Source: Bordetella parapertussis (GTDB lineage Bacteria > Pseudomonadota > Gammaproteobacteria > Burkholderiales > SG8-41). From it: 42,323 nt of DNA. Made by a program: the position numbers and the translations under genes. A model generated the notes under the pieces. That model was given only the letters and a program-made list of their open reading frames with translations, was not told where the DNA came from and did not search any database. This document shows, in pieces, positions 1 to 7,192 of the stretch (the first letter of the stretch is position 1; every line of letters begins with the position of its first letter). Where the stretch lies: NCBI GenBank assembly GCA_945906815.1, contig CAMDRT010000038.1, positions 1 to 42,323 on the forward strand. Direction: 5' to 3'.

Positions 1-79
1 GATCTTCGTTCAACCAGTCATCCACCGATGGCGGCAGCAGATAGTCGGTCTTGCGGTCAGCGAGTATGAAGTTGGTCAT
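1..79 (-). CDS. IS1182-type transposase, N-terminal fragment cut by the window edge
   Basis: The first 26 codons on the minus strand read MTNFILADRKTDYLLPPSVD and then DWLNED. This is the usual opening of IS1182-family DDE transposases, whose N-terminus carries a DYLLPPS-x-DDWL motif. The rest of the gene lies left of the window, so nothing can be said about the catalytic core or whether the element is intact. The start at 79 is the only sensible ATG. Family assignment is from memory of the motif. Confidence 0.65.
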   Translation of the reverse strand, partial: MTNFILADRKTDYLLPPSVDDWLNED

Positions 80-530
80 GGCTGTACTCTGCTATTCGTC
101 AATTCGAGTATAGTACTTTTACGACTGGAAAGTCCGACAGGCTGCTAGAAACCTGCGCCGCTCCGCCGAGGGCAATGGCGCATCGGACTCTGCGGCTCGC
201 AATCGTTCGTTGCGTCGCCTTGAAACATCGCCATCAAGCCGCGTACTGCCCCGCGTTTTATCAGACATAAACTCACCCTCCCCCGTTGAATTTGCCGTTC
301 CGATTTAGTGCGTGCCTACCTGCTTATTATGATACCTCTTGCCGATGAGCCTGTGTTCAATCCTCCCATATATGCAAATTGCGTTCCAATGTATAGCTAT
401 TTGTTTTTAAAGCATTTTTAAGATTACTCCGTTGGGCAGACCATTTCTGGTCTCACTTCGAAACACAACTCGTTTCTTATCGAAACTGATATGTGTCAGC
501 ACGGCGGCGATGGCGGACTAGTGTACTGCG
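80..530. other. Gene-free, AT-richer intergenic stretch
   Basis: No convincing coding sequence is seen on either strand between the transposase fragment and the transposase relic. Base composition is visibly richer in A and T than the rest of the window, especially 300-480. The motif AGCTATTTGTTTTTAA at 395-410 recurs in part at 4409-4420 and 28234-28250, also intergenic. The stretch probably holds the end of the left insertion sequence and its former target, but no terminal inverted repeat could be identified. Confidence 0.5.
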
Positions 531-635
531 TCAATTAGAAGTGCTCTTCTGCGAAGCCGTGCGAGCGCGAGTGACCTTGGCAAGGATGTCGCTTGCTTTA
601 GCGGTCTAAATGGAAGGCTTGGAGTTGGTGTCATC
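531..635 (-). pseudogene. Relic of an IS630-like transposase C-terminus
   Basis: Read on the minus strand, the frame ending with TGA at 531-533 gives TNSKPSI, a TAG stop (606-608), then TAKASDILAKVTRARTASQK. This resembles the C-terminal tail of IS630-type transposases (N-x-x-PKPF-x-WTA-K-A-x-DIL-x-KV-x-RA). The expected Trp of the PF-x-W motif is the TAG stop, one base from TGG, and another stop lies at 636-638. A decayed remnant is the simplest reading. The similarity is short and family assignment is tentative. Confidence 0.4.
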
Positions 636-815
636 CTAAGCCGGAACCAAACAGGTTAAATTATTGGTGACACGATCAATCGAGCGGAGGCGACGATGAC
701 ACAAAATCAAAAAGCGCCATGCCCCAGCCCGCAAGCACAAGGCGTGCGCGCGACGCGCTGTGCGCCACCAGCGGCGGCGGGGCAAGCCCGTGTTGCCGGC
801 CTGCGCTTACCGCGG

Positions 816-1775
816 TTAATCCGGTTTGAGCCCCAAGGCGGAAAATATTTTGCGGCGGGTAACAATCTCGTCGCGGATGAGTTTCTCCAACGCTTCAGGG
901 GTACCCACCTTGATCGCCGCGCCCTGATTCGCAATTTTGTCGCGGATGTCCGCCGATAGCAGTATGCGCGTGACTTCCGTATTGAGTTTGGCGATGATGG
1001 CACGTGGTGTTTTTGCGGGCGCGAGTATGCCAAACCAGCCCTCGTACTCGTAACCGGGCAATCCGGCCTCGATGGCCGTCGGCACATCAGGCAGGATCGC
1101 TGCGCGCTGCGGGGTGGTGGCCGCGAGCGCCAGCAAGCGTCCGCTGCGGATCAGCGACAAAGACGGCAGCACCGGCGTGACAAAATAGTGGATGCGTCCC
1201 GATAAGGTGTCATTCAACCCTTCGGGCACGCCCTTGTACGGCACATGCACGGCGGCAATGCCCGCAACATGGTTAAACAGTTCGGTCGCATAATGGGTGC
1301 CGCTGCCGATGCCGGCGGAGGCGAAGTTAAGCTGTTTCGGCTTTTGCCGCGCCAGCGCCAGCAGTTCCTTGAGCGTGTTTACGCCCAGTGACGGCGCCAC
1401 CACCACCAACAGCGGCGTGCTCACGATCGGCATGATGCCCGAAAAATCGCGGATCGAGTCGTACGGCATTTTGGGATACAGGGCCGCACTGCCGGCGAAC
1501 GCGGACGAGGTCAGCATCAGGGTGTAGCCATCGGGCACCGCCGTGGCGACGATGCCGCCCGCAACGATACCGCCGGCGCTCGGACGGTTGTCCACCACGA
1601 ACTGCTGGCCCCACGCCTCATACAGTTTCGGCGCGAGGATGCGCGCCAGGATGTCAGCGGCGCTGCCGCCGCTGAACGGCACCAGCACGCGTACCGGCTT
1701 GCTCGGATAATTCTGCGGAAAAACCGGCGCTGCCGCAGTAAACAGCAGCAGCGCCAGCAGCTTGCGCCAGGCCAT
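816..1775 (-). CDS. Bug/TctC-family periplasmic solute-binding protein
   Basis: A 319-residue protein with an N-terminal signal peptide (MAWRKLLALLLFTAAAPVFP, mature part from about QNYPSKPVR). It has the hallmarks of the Bug family: a YPSKPVRVLVPFS opening, DNRPSAGG near residue 60, a P-D-GYTL loop, FASAGIGSGTHY, and VPYKG. Family length is about 320, so it is complete. These proteins bind carboxylates or related small ligands in the periplasm, sometimes feeding TctAB permeases; no permease gene is nearby, as is common for orphan Bug genes. I chose the ATG at 1775; a TTG two codons upstream (1781) is also possible. It lies last in a same-strand series after the MmgE/PrpD and FAH-family genes, so the ligand may be the substrate of those enzymes (inference). 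Confidence 0.9.
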   Translation of the reverse strand: MAWRKLLALLLFTAAAPVFPQNYPSKPVRVLVPFSGGSAADILARILAPKLYEAWGQQFVVDNRPSAGGIVAGGIVATAVPDGYTLMLTSSAFAGSAALYPKMPYDSIRDFSGIMPIVSTPLLVVVAPSLGVNTLKELLALARQKPKQLNFASAGIGSGTHYATELFNHVAGIAAVHVPYKGVPEGLNDTLSGRIHYFVTPVLPSLSLIRSGRLLALAATTPQRAAILPDVPTAIEAGLPGYEYEGWFGILAPAKTPRAIIAKLNTEVTRILLSADIRDKIANQGAAIKVGTPEALEKLIRDEIVTRRKIFSALGLKPD

Positions 1776-1817
1776 AATCAATGTGCTCTAGTGTATTGCT
1801 TCGCAATTCATGAGGCA

Positions 1818-1942
1818 TTCCCTCCCCGTCAAGGGCAAGGGCACACTTGAAGCGGAGCAGAGGGCTAGGGTGGGGATGGGGTGACATTCGCGCGACATTA
1901 CCCCACCCCCCTCCCCGCCTCCCCCTTGAAAGGGGAGGAGTT
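1818..1942. repeat. G/C-tract palindromic intergenic repeat, copy 1
   Basis: Between the FAH and Bug genes lies a long imperfect palindrome: CCCTCCCCGTCAAGGG on the left, a G-rich run AGGGTGGGGATGGGGT in the middle, and matching C-rich arms ACCCCACCCCC and CCTTGAAAGGGGAGG on the right. A clear second copy is at 6514-6616. Such elements fold into a long hairpin in RNA and are commonly dispersed in betaproteobacterial intergenic regions. Confidence 0.8.
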
Positions 1943-1992
1943 TCGCTGATGCCGTGCCGTTGCATAAGTACCGCATAGAATGAAGCACTATA

Positions 1993-2943
1993 CTAGCCAC
2001 CGGTGGCGCCGCCCGCAGCCTTCGCGTATTTTCCGCTCAACTGCGGCGTCATTCCCTTGAGCCCTTTTTGATCGCGATCGAGCCGGGTTTCACGCGCCCA
2101 AGTGCGGTTGAGGTCGTCACGCACCCTGACCGTAAGCTTACCCAGGCCATCGATTTCCAGATCAACCGTATCGCCGCCCTGGAACGCCGACAGGCCGCGA
2201 TGATTGGTGCCGGTGGCGATTATGTCACCCGGCTCAAGATAATGTATCGACGAAATCCACTCGATACAGCGCGGAATCTTGTTCGCCATGTCGTCGGTGT
2301 TGAAGTTCTGCTTGACCTGGCCGTTCACGGTCAGTTTCACCTGCAGCTTGTGTGGATCCTTGATCTCATCGGCGGTGACGATGTAGGGCCCAATCGGCGC
2401 AAACGTATCCCGCGATTTCACCTGGTAGAACGAGTTACCCAACCCGGTAACGGCACGCGCCGAGCCGTCGATGAAGTTGGTGTATCCAAACACATGGCTC
2501 ATCGCGTTGGCCGCGCTTACATTTTGCGCGCGCTTGCCGATGACCACCGCGAGCTCAGCTTCGCCTTCGAAGATGGTGAGCGGCAGGTCGGGCATGATCA
2601 TGGTGTCGCCGTGACCCACGATGCAACCCGGCGATTTAAGAAAGGCGTTGATTTCCGCCGCCTGCTTGCGCGTGCCGTCCTCCATGTAATTCACCGCCAT
2701 GCAATCGACGTTGACGGGCTTGGGCAGCGGCGGGCGAATTTTCACTTGTGTCACCGGCAAACCCGCGCCGGCATTCGCGGCGCTCTCGATACGGCCGCGC
2801 ACGTCGGCCCAGCGCTCGATCACGCCATTGATCAGATTGCCCGGCCCGGTGTGCGGAATATTTTGCACCGCCGCGGTCACATCGACGACAGTGGTGCCTT
2901 TGAGTACGCCCAAACGAAAATCGTTGAAATACATGAGCTTCAT
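1993..2943 (-). CDS. Fumarylacetoacetate hydrolase (FAH) family protein
   Basis: A 316-residue cytoplasmic enzyme of the FAH superfamily, which hydrolyses or otherwise converts acylpyruvate-like and 2-oxo-acid compounds in catabolic routes using a divalent metal. The metal-binding region is visible as FEGEAELAVVIGK (Glu128 and Glu130) with Asp159 in TNFIDG; the C-terminal fold element PGDIIATGTNHRG replaces the more usual GTPAGVG. The start ATG at 2943 has AGGGG five bases upstream. It sits 59 bp behind the MmgE/PrpD gene and ahead of a Bug gene on the same strand, suggesting one catabolic unit. The exact substrate cannot be read from the sequence. Confidence 0.88.
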   Translation of the reverse strand: MKLMYFNDFRLGVLKGTTVVDVTAAVQNIPHTGPGNLINGVIERWADVRGRIESAANAGAGLPVTQVKIRPPLPKPVNVDCMAVNYMEDGTRKQAAEINAFLKSPGCIVGHGDTMIMPDLPLTIFEGEAELAVVIGKRAQNVSAANAMSHVFGYTNFIDGSARAVTGLGNSFYQVKSRDTFAPIGPYIVTADEIKDPHKLQVKLTVNGQVKQNFNTDDMANKIPRCIEWISSIHYLEPGDIIATGTNHRGLSAFQGGDTVDLEIDGLGKLTVRVRDDLNRTWARETRLDRDQKGLKGMTPQLSGKYAKAAGGATGG

Positions 2944-3002
2944 GGATGCCCCTGGTTTGCGTTAAGATTATTCAATGTAACTATTGGCTTATACCACAAG
3001 GA

Positions 3003-4379
3003 CTATCCTGCTGATGGACGCTGCGCGCGTGGACCTTCACGCACCGCGTCGAGCAGTTCGCGCACATTGGCAACACGCTCAAGGCCATCGACCAGGGCAA
3101 TGATGCGCTCAACAGCCGCATTGGAAATTACCCCAGCCGCCGCAGTGCGCAACTTGCCCTGAATTTCGGCGCGGCTCAAGGGGTCGGCAGCGTCACCTTT
3201 GGCCACCAGCCGGCGATCGGTGTGCGTGACGCCTGCGGTGGTTTTGATTTCAACCAGCGCAGCGGTTCCCGCGATGCCGGGCTCGATGCCGACTTTGATG
3301 CGCTCGCGCGCGAACGCATCCACGGCGGGGTCTTTAACCCGCGCCGGTTCAAACTGATCGAGCCAGCACGCGCGGTCGTGCAGTACCACAGATGCAATAT
3401 AGGGCATCGACAGCAGCGCCTTGAATTTATCGTCCCACGCCAGCGTACCGTGCATGTCGTAGACACCTTTGGAAAGGCCCACGCGCACCTCGGCGATATC
3501 TGCCGGCCTGAGATCATGTGCCGCCGCCAGCGCCAGCAGCGCGGTAATCACCGCTTGTACCGAACTCGCCGCCGGCCATAGCCGCAGCGAAATCTGCTCC
3601 AGCGTCCATTGTTCGCCGAGATCGGCGATCACCGACGCCGGATTGCCGCCGTCGGAGTAGGCGTTGTAAATGCCGCCATCCGGGTGCGCGAGAATCTCCT
3701 TAGATGCGAGAAAGCCCTGCTCCGCCAGCAAGCCCGCCATCAGCCCGGACAACGCGCCGCGGCACTGGTGAAACTTGATGGTGGGCGTGCCCCAGTGCGC
3801 AAACGTCCCCGCTGACTGGCTGCCGGCAAGGCCGAAAGCATTGCGCTGAAGGTCGGCATTGAAGCCGCGTAATTTGCCCACTGCGGCGGCGCCGCCAAAC
3901 GGCCCCACCACGCCCGGCGAATGCCAGCCGCGCGCGCGAAACGCAGCATAGTTGGTGCCGTTGGCCACGCGCACCGAGGTTTCCAGACCCGCGGTGATCG
4001 CAGTCAGCAACGCCTTGCCGCTGGCGCCATCACGCTCGGCGATCGCCAGCGCAGGTGACACCACCTGCGGCGTGGTGTGATAGAGCGTGGGCCGGTGCAC
4101 ATCACACACCGTGACCGCGGTAATCAAATAGCCGTTGAGCAACGTCGCGCCCGCCAGCGACAGTTTATCGCCGCCGATGATGCTGGCTTCGCTGGATGCG
4201 CCCAGCGCCGCAGCCAGCCCGCGTATCTGTTTGACTTCATCACCGTGCGTACCGGCCAGCGCGCTCGCCAAAGCATCGAGAATGATGTCCTTGACGCGCT
4301 CGCGTATCGCGGCGGGAATTTGTTCGTATTGCAGGCCGGCGATGAAGGCGGCGAGTTCAGCGGTGGGGGTGGTGGACAT
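3003..4379 (-). CDS. MmgE/PrpD family protein
   Basis: A 458-residue protein that matches the MmgE/PrpD family, which includes 2-methylcitrate dehydratase, cis-aconitate decarboxylase and many uncharacterised catabolic enzymes. Typical blocks are visible: the N-terminal helical domain with LAAFIAGLQYEQIPAAIRE and LDALASALAGT, GWHSPGVVGPFGGAAA near residues 150-165, and KFHQCRGALSG near 205. It has no signal peptide. The gene is first of a minus-strand series with the FAH-family and Bug genes; a sigma70 promoter lies at 4462-4490. No prpB or prpC is nearby, so a methylcitrate-cycle role is not supported; a related dehydratase or isomerase is more likely (inference). Confidence 0.88.
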   Translation of the reverse strand: MSTTPTAELAAFIAGLQYEQIPAAIRERVKDIILDALASALAGTHGDEVKQIRGLAAALGASSEASIIGGDKLSLAGATLLNGYLITAVTVCDVHRPTLYHTTPQVVSPALAIAERDGASGKALLTAITAGLETSVRVANGTNYAAFRARGWHSPGVVGPFGGAAAVGKLRGFNADLQRNAFGLAGSQSAGTFAHWGTPTIKFHQCRGALSGLMAGLLAEQGFLASKEILAHPDGGIYNAYSDGGNPASVIADLGEQWTLEQISLRLWPAASSVQAVITALLALAAAHDLRPADIAEVRVGLSKGVYDMHGTLAWDDKFKALLSMPYIASVVLHDRACWLDQFEPARVKDPAVDAFARERIKVGIEPGIAGTAALVEIKTTAGVTHTDRRLVAKGDAADPLSRAEIQGKLRTAAAGVISNAAVERIIALVDGLERVANVRELLDAVREGPRAQRPSAG

Positions 4380-4461
4380 GATGCAGGATGGCTCCGTGCT
4401 GGGTTGATAGCTATTTGTTTAGGGGTAGAGGAATTTTTAACACCATTTTTTACCCGTCAGC

Positions 4462-4490
4462 AATCTATCCGGCGAAGGGCGAACCGTCAA
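4462..4490 (-). promoter_or_regulatory. Sigma70 promoter for the MmgE/PrpD gene
   Basis: On the minus strand TTGACG (4485-4490) is followed after exactly 17 bp by TAGATT (4462-4467). The leader to the ATG at 4379 would be about 75 nt. Nearly the same promoter, with similar spacer bases, stands before the hydrolase at 16312. Confidence 0.65.
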
Positions 4491-4716
4491 CCGCAATAAC
4501 GGGAGTGGTTTATGATCCTGTCTAACCCCGGATGAGCCTATCAAGCTGTGCGGCAAAAGGATGCTCAAACAGGACTATCCGCCTGCCACCATGAACATTG
4601 ACGGTTGGCAAAAGGACATGCAAGTGATCGGCGGCATAGCCAAATCCGACGACTGCCCGCTGCTCCTGTTCGCCGCCTTCGCGCTGCGGCAATTTTCCGC
4701 TTGGAATTGCCGAAAT
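4491..4716. other. Intergenic stretch without a recognised gene
   Basis: This stretch lies between the divergent MmgE/PrpD and brnT promoters. Reading frames are open on both strands, but none resembles a known family or has a good ribosome site. No repeat or strong hairpin is seen. Confidence 0.4.
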
Positions 4717-4744
4717 TTGACTTGTATCCAAGAGTCAATACAAT
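4717..4744 (+). promoter_or_regulatory. brnTA promoter
   Basis: TTGACT (4717-4722), a 16-bp spacer and TACAAT (4739-4744) form a strong sigma70 promoter. Only six bases separate the -10 box from the ATG of brnT at 4751 and no Shine-Dalgarno sequence is present, so the transcript is probably leaderless. Confidence 0.75.
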
Positions 4745-4750
4745 GTATTG
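4736..4750. promoter_or_regulatory. Palindromic operator candidate over the brnTA start
   Basis: CAATACA-A-TGTATTG is a perfect 7-bp inverted repeat around one base. It covers the -10 box and the presumed transcription and translation start. BrnA antitoxins are known to autorepress with BrnT; this is the obvious binding site, though no binding data are visible here. Confidence 0.6.
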
Positions 4751-5038
4751 ATGATACGTTTCGAGTGGGATCCGGCCAAGGCGGGAGAAAATCTGCGCAA
4801 GCACCGCGTTTCCTTCGCGGAAGCGCAGTCCGTCTTCTACGACGACTTAGCGGTGCAGTTCTTCGATGAGGCGCACAAGGAAGACGAGGACCGGTTCCTG
4901 ATGCTTGGCATGAGCAGCGGCGCCAGGCTGCTCTTGGTGTGTCACTGCGAACGTGAAGAAGGCAACGTGATACGAATTATTTCGGCGCGCACTGCAACCC
5001 GGCGCGAGAGTACGTTTTATACAGGTGGACGGCCATGA
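4751..5038 (+). CDS. brnT: BrnT family type II toxin
   Basis: A 95-residue protein beginning MIRFEWDPAKAGENLRKHRV, the signature opening of BrnT toxins (F-x-W-D-x-x-K-x-x-x-N-x-x-KH-x-V-F). It continues with a GMSSGARLLLVCHC core and ends with the expected RIISARTATRRE segment, including the basic Arg residues of this RelE-like ribonuclease fold. An in-frame TTG one codon upstream lies inside the operator, so I chose the ATG at 4751. The stop overlaps the brnA start (ATGA at 5035-5038), so the two are translationally coupled in the normal brnTA order. It looks intact. Confidence 0.92.
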   Translation: MIRFEWDPAKAGENLRKHRVSFAEAQSVFYDDLAVQFFDEAHKEDEDRFLMLGMSSGARLLLVCHCEREEGNVIRIISARTATRRESTFYTGGRP

Positions 5039-5265
5039 AAAAGGAATACGATCTTTCGACAATGAAGTCACGCAAAAACCCTTACGCGTCCAAACTCAAG
5101 AAACCGGTAACCATGCGCTTGTCGGAGGACGTGGTTGTCTATTTCAAGCGCATGGCGGAAGAAGCCGGTGTGCCCTATCAAAGCCTGATCAACCTGTACC
5201 TGCGCGATTGTCTTGCGCAAAACCGCAAGGTGCAGATTGATTGGCGTTCTAAAGCTGCGGGCTAA
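5035..5265 (+). CDS. brnA: BrnA family antitoxin
   Basis: A 76-residue partner of BrnT. The C-terminal half, KPVTMRLSEDVVVYFKRMAE followed by GVPYQSLINLYLRDC, is a ribbon-helix-helix DNA-binding domain as in BrnA; the N-terminal half binds and masks the toxin in characterised systems. The start overlaps the brnT stop by four bases. It is expected to repress its own promoter through the palindrome at 4736-4750. Length and sequence look complete, so the pair may be functional. Confidence 0.9.
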   Translation: MKKEYDLSTMKSRKNPYASKLKKPVTMRLSEDVVVYFKRMAEEAGVPYQSLINLYLRDCLAQNRKVQIDWRSKAAG

Positions 5266-5280
5266 GTACACCCTCAAGCC

Positions 5281-5309
5281 TGAAAGGGGTACCTCGTTCA
5301 CCCGTTCAC
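5281..5309. repeat. Short GGTACC-centred repeat, copy 1
   Basis: TGAAAGGGGTACCTCGTTCA followed by CCCGTTCAC matches, with small differences, the longer palindromic GTGAAGG element at 23463-23521. It lies in the convergent gap between brnA and the following Bug gene. Confidence 0.55.
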
Positions 5310-5314
5310 CGTCC

Positions 5315-6289
5315 TCAGTCCAGCTTCGCCCCAGAATCCTGCACCACCTTGGCCCACTTGACGCGTTCGGATTTGATCAGATCGGCAAACTCCGCGGGCG
5401 TGGATAGCGCCGGCTCCGCGCCCAGGCCGATAAGTTTGTCGCGTATCTCGGGCAAGCGCACTATCCGGGTCACTGTCGCATGGATTTTTTCGAGCACCGG
5501 CGCCGGCATCGCCGCCGGCCCCATCAACCCGTTCCAGCCGACGGCAACGTATCCGGGCAGGGTCTCATGGATAGCCGCCACATCGGGCAGCGCGGGGATG
5601 CGCTTGGCGCTGGTGACGCCGATGGCGCGTGCCTGAGCGTTTTTCACCAAGGGCACGCCCGACGGCGCGGTGGCGAACGTCAGCGCGACTTCGCCGCCGA
5701 TCAGCGCGATCATCTGCGGCGGCGCCCCCTTGTACGGCACATGCACTATGTCCACGCCGGTCATGCTTTTGAACATCTCGGCGGTGAGATGCGGCTGCGC
5801 GCCGCTGCCGGCCGAACTGTAGAGCAGGTCACCCGGCCGCCGCTTGGCCAGCGCAATCAGCTCCTTCACATTCTTCACCGGCACTGACGGGTGCACCAGC
5901 AGCACGCTGGGCAAATTCACCAGATTGGTGATGGCGGTGAAATCCCTGATCGGATCAAATGCAAGCTTGGCGTAAATCGCAGGATTGATCGCATGCGTGC
6001 CGACGGTGTTGATATACAGCGTATAACCGTCACCCTTGGATTTGGCCACGTAGTCGGAGGCGATATTGCCGGCGGCGCCCGGACGATTATCAGTGATCGC
6101 GGGTTGCCCCCATTCCTCGGTCAATTTCTGGCCGATGGTGCGCGCGAGAATATCCGAGGTGCCGCCCGGCGGAAACGGCACCACGATGCGTATCGCGCGC
6201 GACGGGAAAGGCTGCGCCTGCGCCACCCACGGCAACACGCCAACCCCCATCGCAAACACCATCGCTGCCACACTTTGATACTGACCCAT
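5315..6289 (-). CDS. Bug/TctC-family periplasmic solute-binding protein
   Basis: A 324-residue Bug protein. The open frame extends upstream to 6478, but the start at 6289 is preceded by GGAGG six bases away and gives a proper signal peptide (MGQYQSVAAMVFAMGVGVLP, cleavage after AQAQ). Family blocks are clear: FPSRAIRIVVPFPPGGTSDI, DNRPGAAGNIA, GDGYTLYINTVG, HPSVPVKNVKELIALAK, YSSAGSGAQPHL, VHVPYKG. It is a single gene between brnTA (convergent) and the copper operon (divergent), with no linked enzyme or TctAB permease. The ligand is unknown; Bug proteins mostly bind carboxylates, amides or nicotinate-like compounds. Confidence 0.92.
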   Translation of the reverse strand: MGQYQSVAAMVFAMGVGVLPWVAQAQPFPSRAIRIVVPFPPGGTSDILARTIGQKLTEEWGQPAITDNRPGAAGNIASDYVAKSKGDGYTLYINTVGTHAINPAIYAKLAFDPIRDFTAITNLVNLPSVLLVHPSVPVKNVKELIALAKRRPGDLLYSSAGSGAQPHLTAEMFKSMTGVDIVHVPYKGAPPQMIALIGGEVALTFATAPSGVPLVKNAQARAIGVTSAKRIPALPDVAAIHETLPGYVAVGWNGLMGPAAMPAPVLEKIHATVTRIVRLPEIRDKLIGLGAEPALSTPAEFADLIKSERVKWAKVVQDSGAKLD

Positions 6290-6513
6290 CACTATCCTCC
6301 CGCTATAGCGCCGGCCGGGCATGGCCCATTGCCATCGCCCATCAACCGTGCGCCCATAACAGCGGGGAATTCTACCGCAGGCGCAGAAGGCGGAAGTTGC
6401 GCAAAACATTTCACAGTGCCGTTGTGCCGGATCAAATAGCGAAGCGCCGTGGTGTGGCAAAGCGCCACAGCAATGCATGCTGCAGAACCTAATTGTACTG
6501 TGTTACAAATTAA

Positions 6514-6616
6514 TTCCCTCCCCTTCAAGGGGAGGGCTAGGGTGGGGATGGGGTGAGGCTTGCGGCTTGATTGAAACCCCACCCCCATCCCAGCCTTCCC
6601 CCTGAAGGGGAAGGAG
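6514..6616. repeat. G/C-tract palindromic intergenic repeat, copy 2
   Basis: CCCTCCCCTTCAAGGGGAGG, then AGGGTGGGGATGGGGT, about 20 bases of spacer, then ACCCCACCCCCATCCC and CTTCCCCCTGAAGGGGAAGG. This is the same family as 1818-1942 and a cleaner palindrome. It lies in the 420-bp gap between the divergent Bug gene and the copper operon; the rest of that gap holds nothing recognised except the promoter at 6676. Confidence 0.85.
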
Positions 6617-6675
6617 CTACTACGGGGCAGCATGGGGAATTTTCTAACATAGTACAAATAACAATCCAATACTTA

Positions 6676-6703
6676 TTGACCGATTCCCGAGAGCGTATAA
6701 AAT
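6676..6703 (+). promoter_or_regulatory. Promoter of the copper-efflux operon
   Basis: TTGACC (6676-6681), 16 bp, TAAAAT (6698-6703). The ATG of the first gene follows six bases after the -10 box with no Shine-Dalgarno sequence, again suggesting a leaderless transcript. No obvious CueR/MerR-type dyad with a long spacer is seen. Confidence 0.55.
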
Positions 6704-6709
6704 CGACGC

Positions 6710-7126
6710 ATGTTCCGTTCAGCGCAGGCACGCCAGATGGTGAGCGGCGTCTCCCTCGTCATGATGCTGCTGTGCCAGACCATGGCAGCAGCGCTGGGCT
6801 ATGCCCATGCAGCGCCAGCGCCCGTGGCAGCACCGGCGCAAATCGAGAGTATGCAGGCCGCGACCCCATGCCATTATCAAGCCGTGGACGCCAGCAGCGG
6901 CACGCCGGATCGCGGCTGTCACGAACGCTGCCTCTCGCGTGACGCCGCGTTTGAAAGCGTGAAAATCCATCTCCCTGCCGCGGCCAGTCTTGCGCTGCCG
7001 GCCTGTAGCGTCAACCTGCCTGATCCATCGGGCATGGGCGCAATGGTGACCACGCGCCACCAGCAGATCGTCGCTCGCGCCGCCCCTCCGCCACTGCGAT
7101 TGGTGTACTGCCGTCTGCTGAATTAG
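6710..7126 (+). CDS. Small Cys/His-containing exported protein heading the copper operon
   Basis: A 138-residue protein with an N-terminal hydrophobic segment (about residues 10-35, ending YAHAAPA) that looks like a signal peptide. The mature part holds a compact metal-ligand cluster: Cys54-His55, Cys70-His71 and Cys74. No family name comes to mind with confidence; its place before cusC recalls the small exported proteins (CzcI-, CopK- or CusF-like) that open many heavy-metal RND operons. It lies 66 bp before cusC on the same strand. The start at 6710 is favoured by the promoter spacing; later in-frame Met codons (residues 10 and 19) lack ribosome sites. Confidence 0.65.
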   Translation: MFRSAQARQMVSGVSLVMMLLCQTMAAALGYAHAAPAPVAAPAQIESMQAATPCHYQAVDASSGTPDRGCHERCLSRDAAFESVKIHLPAAASLALPACSVNLPDPSGMGAMVTTRHQQIVARAAPPPLRLVYCRLLN

Positions 7127-7192
7127 CCCTCCGCCAGGTATCCCGCCGGCACCCAGCCGGCAGCGTCCGATTGACCAACTCGCGGAGGTCTT

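Noticed and set aside
696..959. Plus-strand 87-codon frame MTQNQKAPCPSPQAQG with a GGAGG-like site
   Set aside because: More than half of it is antisense to the conserved end of the Bug gene at 816 and its sequence is low-complexity Ala/Pro/Arg; no family resemblance.
2068..3162. 364-codon plus-strand frame opposite the FAH-family gene
   Set aside because: A shadow of GC-rich codon use; the minus strand encodes a clear FAH protein and this frame is His/Arg-rich with no motif.
4561..4869. 102-codon plus-strand frame before and over brnT
   Set aside because: Overlaps the brnTA promoter and brnT in another frame; no recognisable domain or ribosome site.
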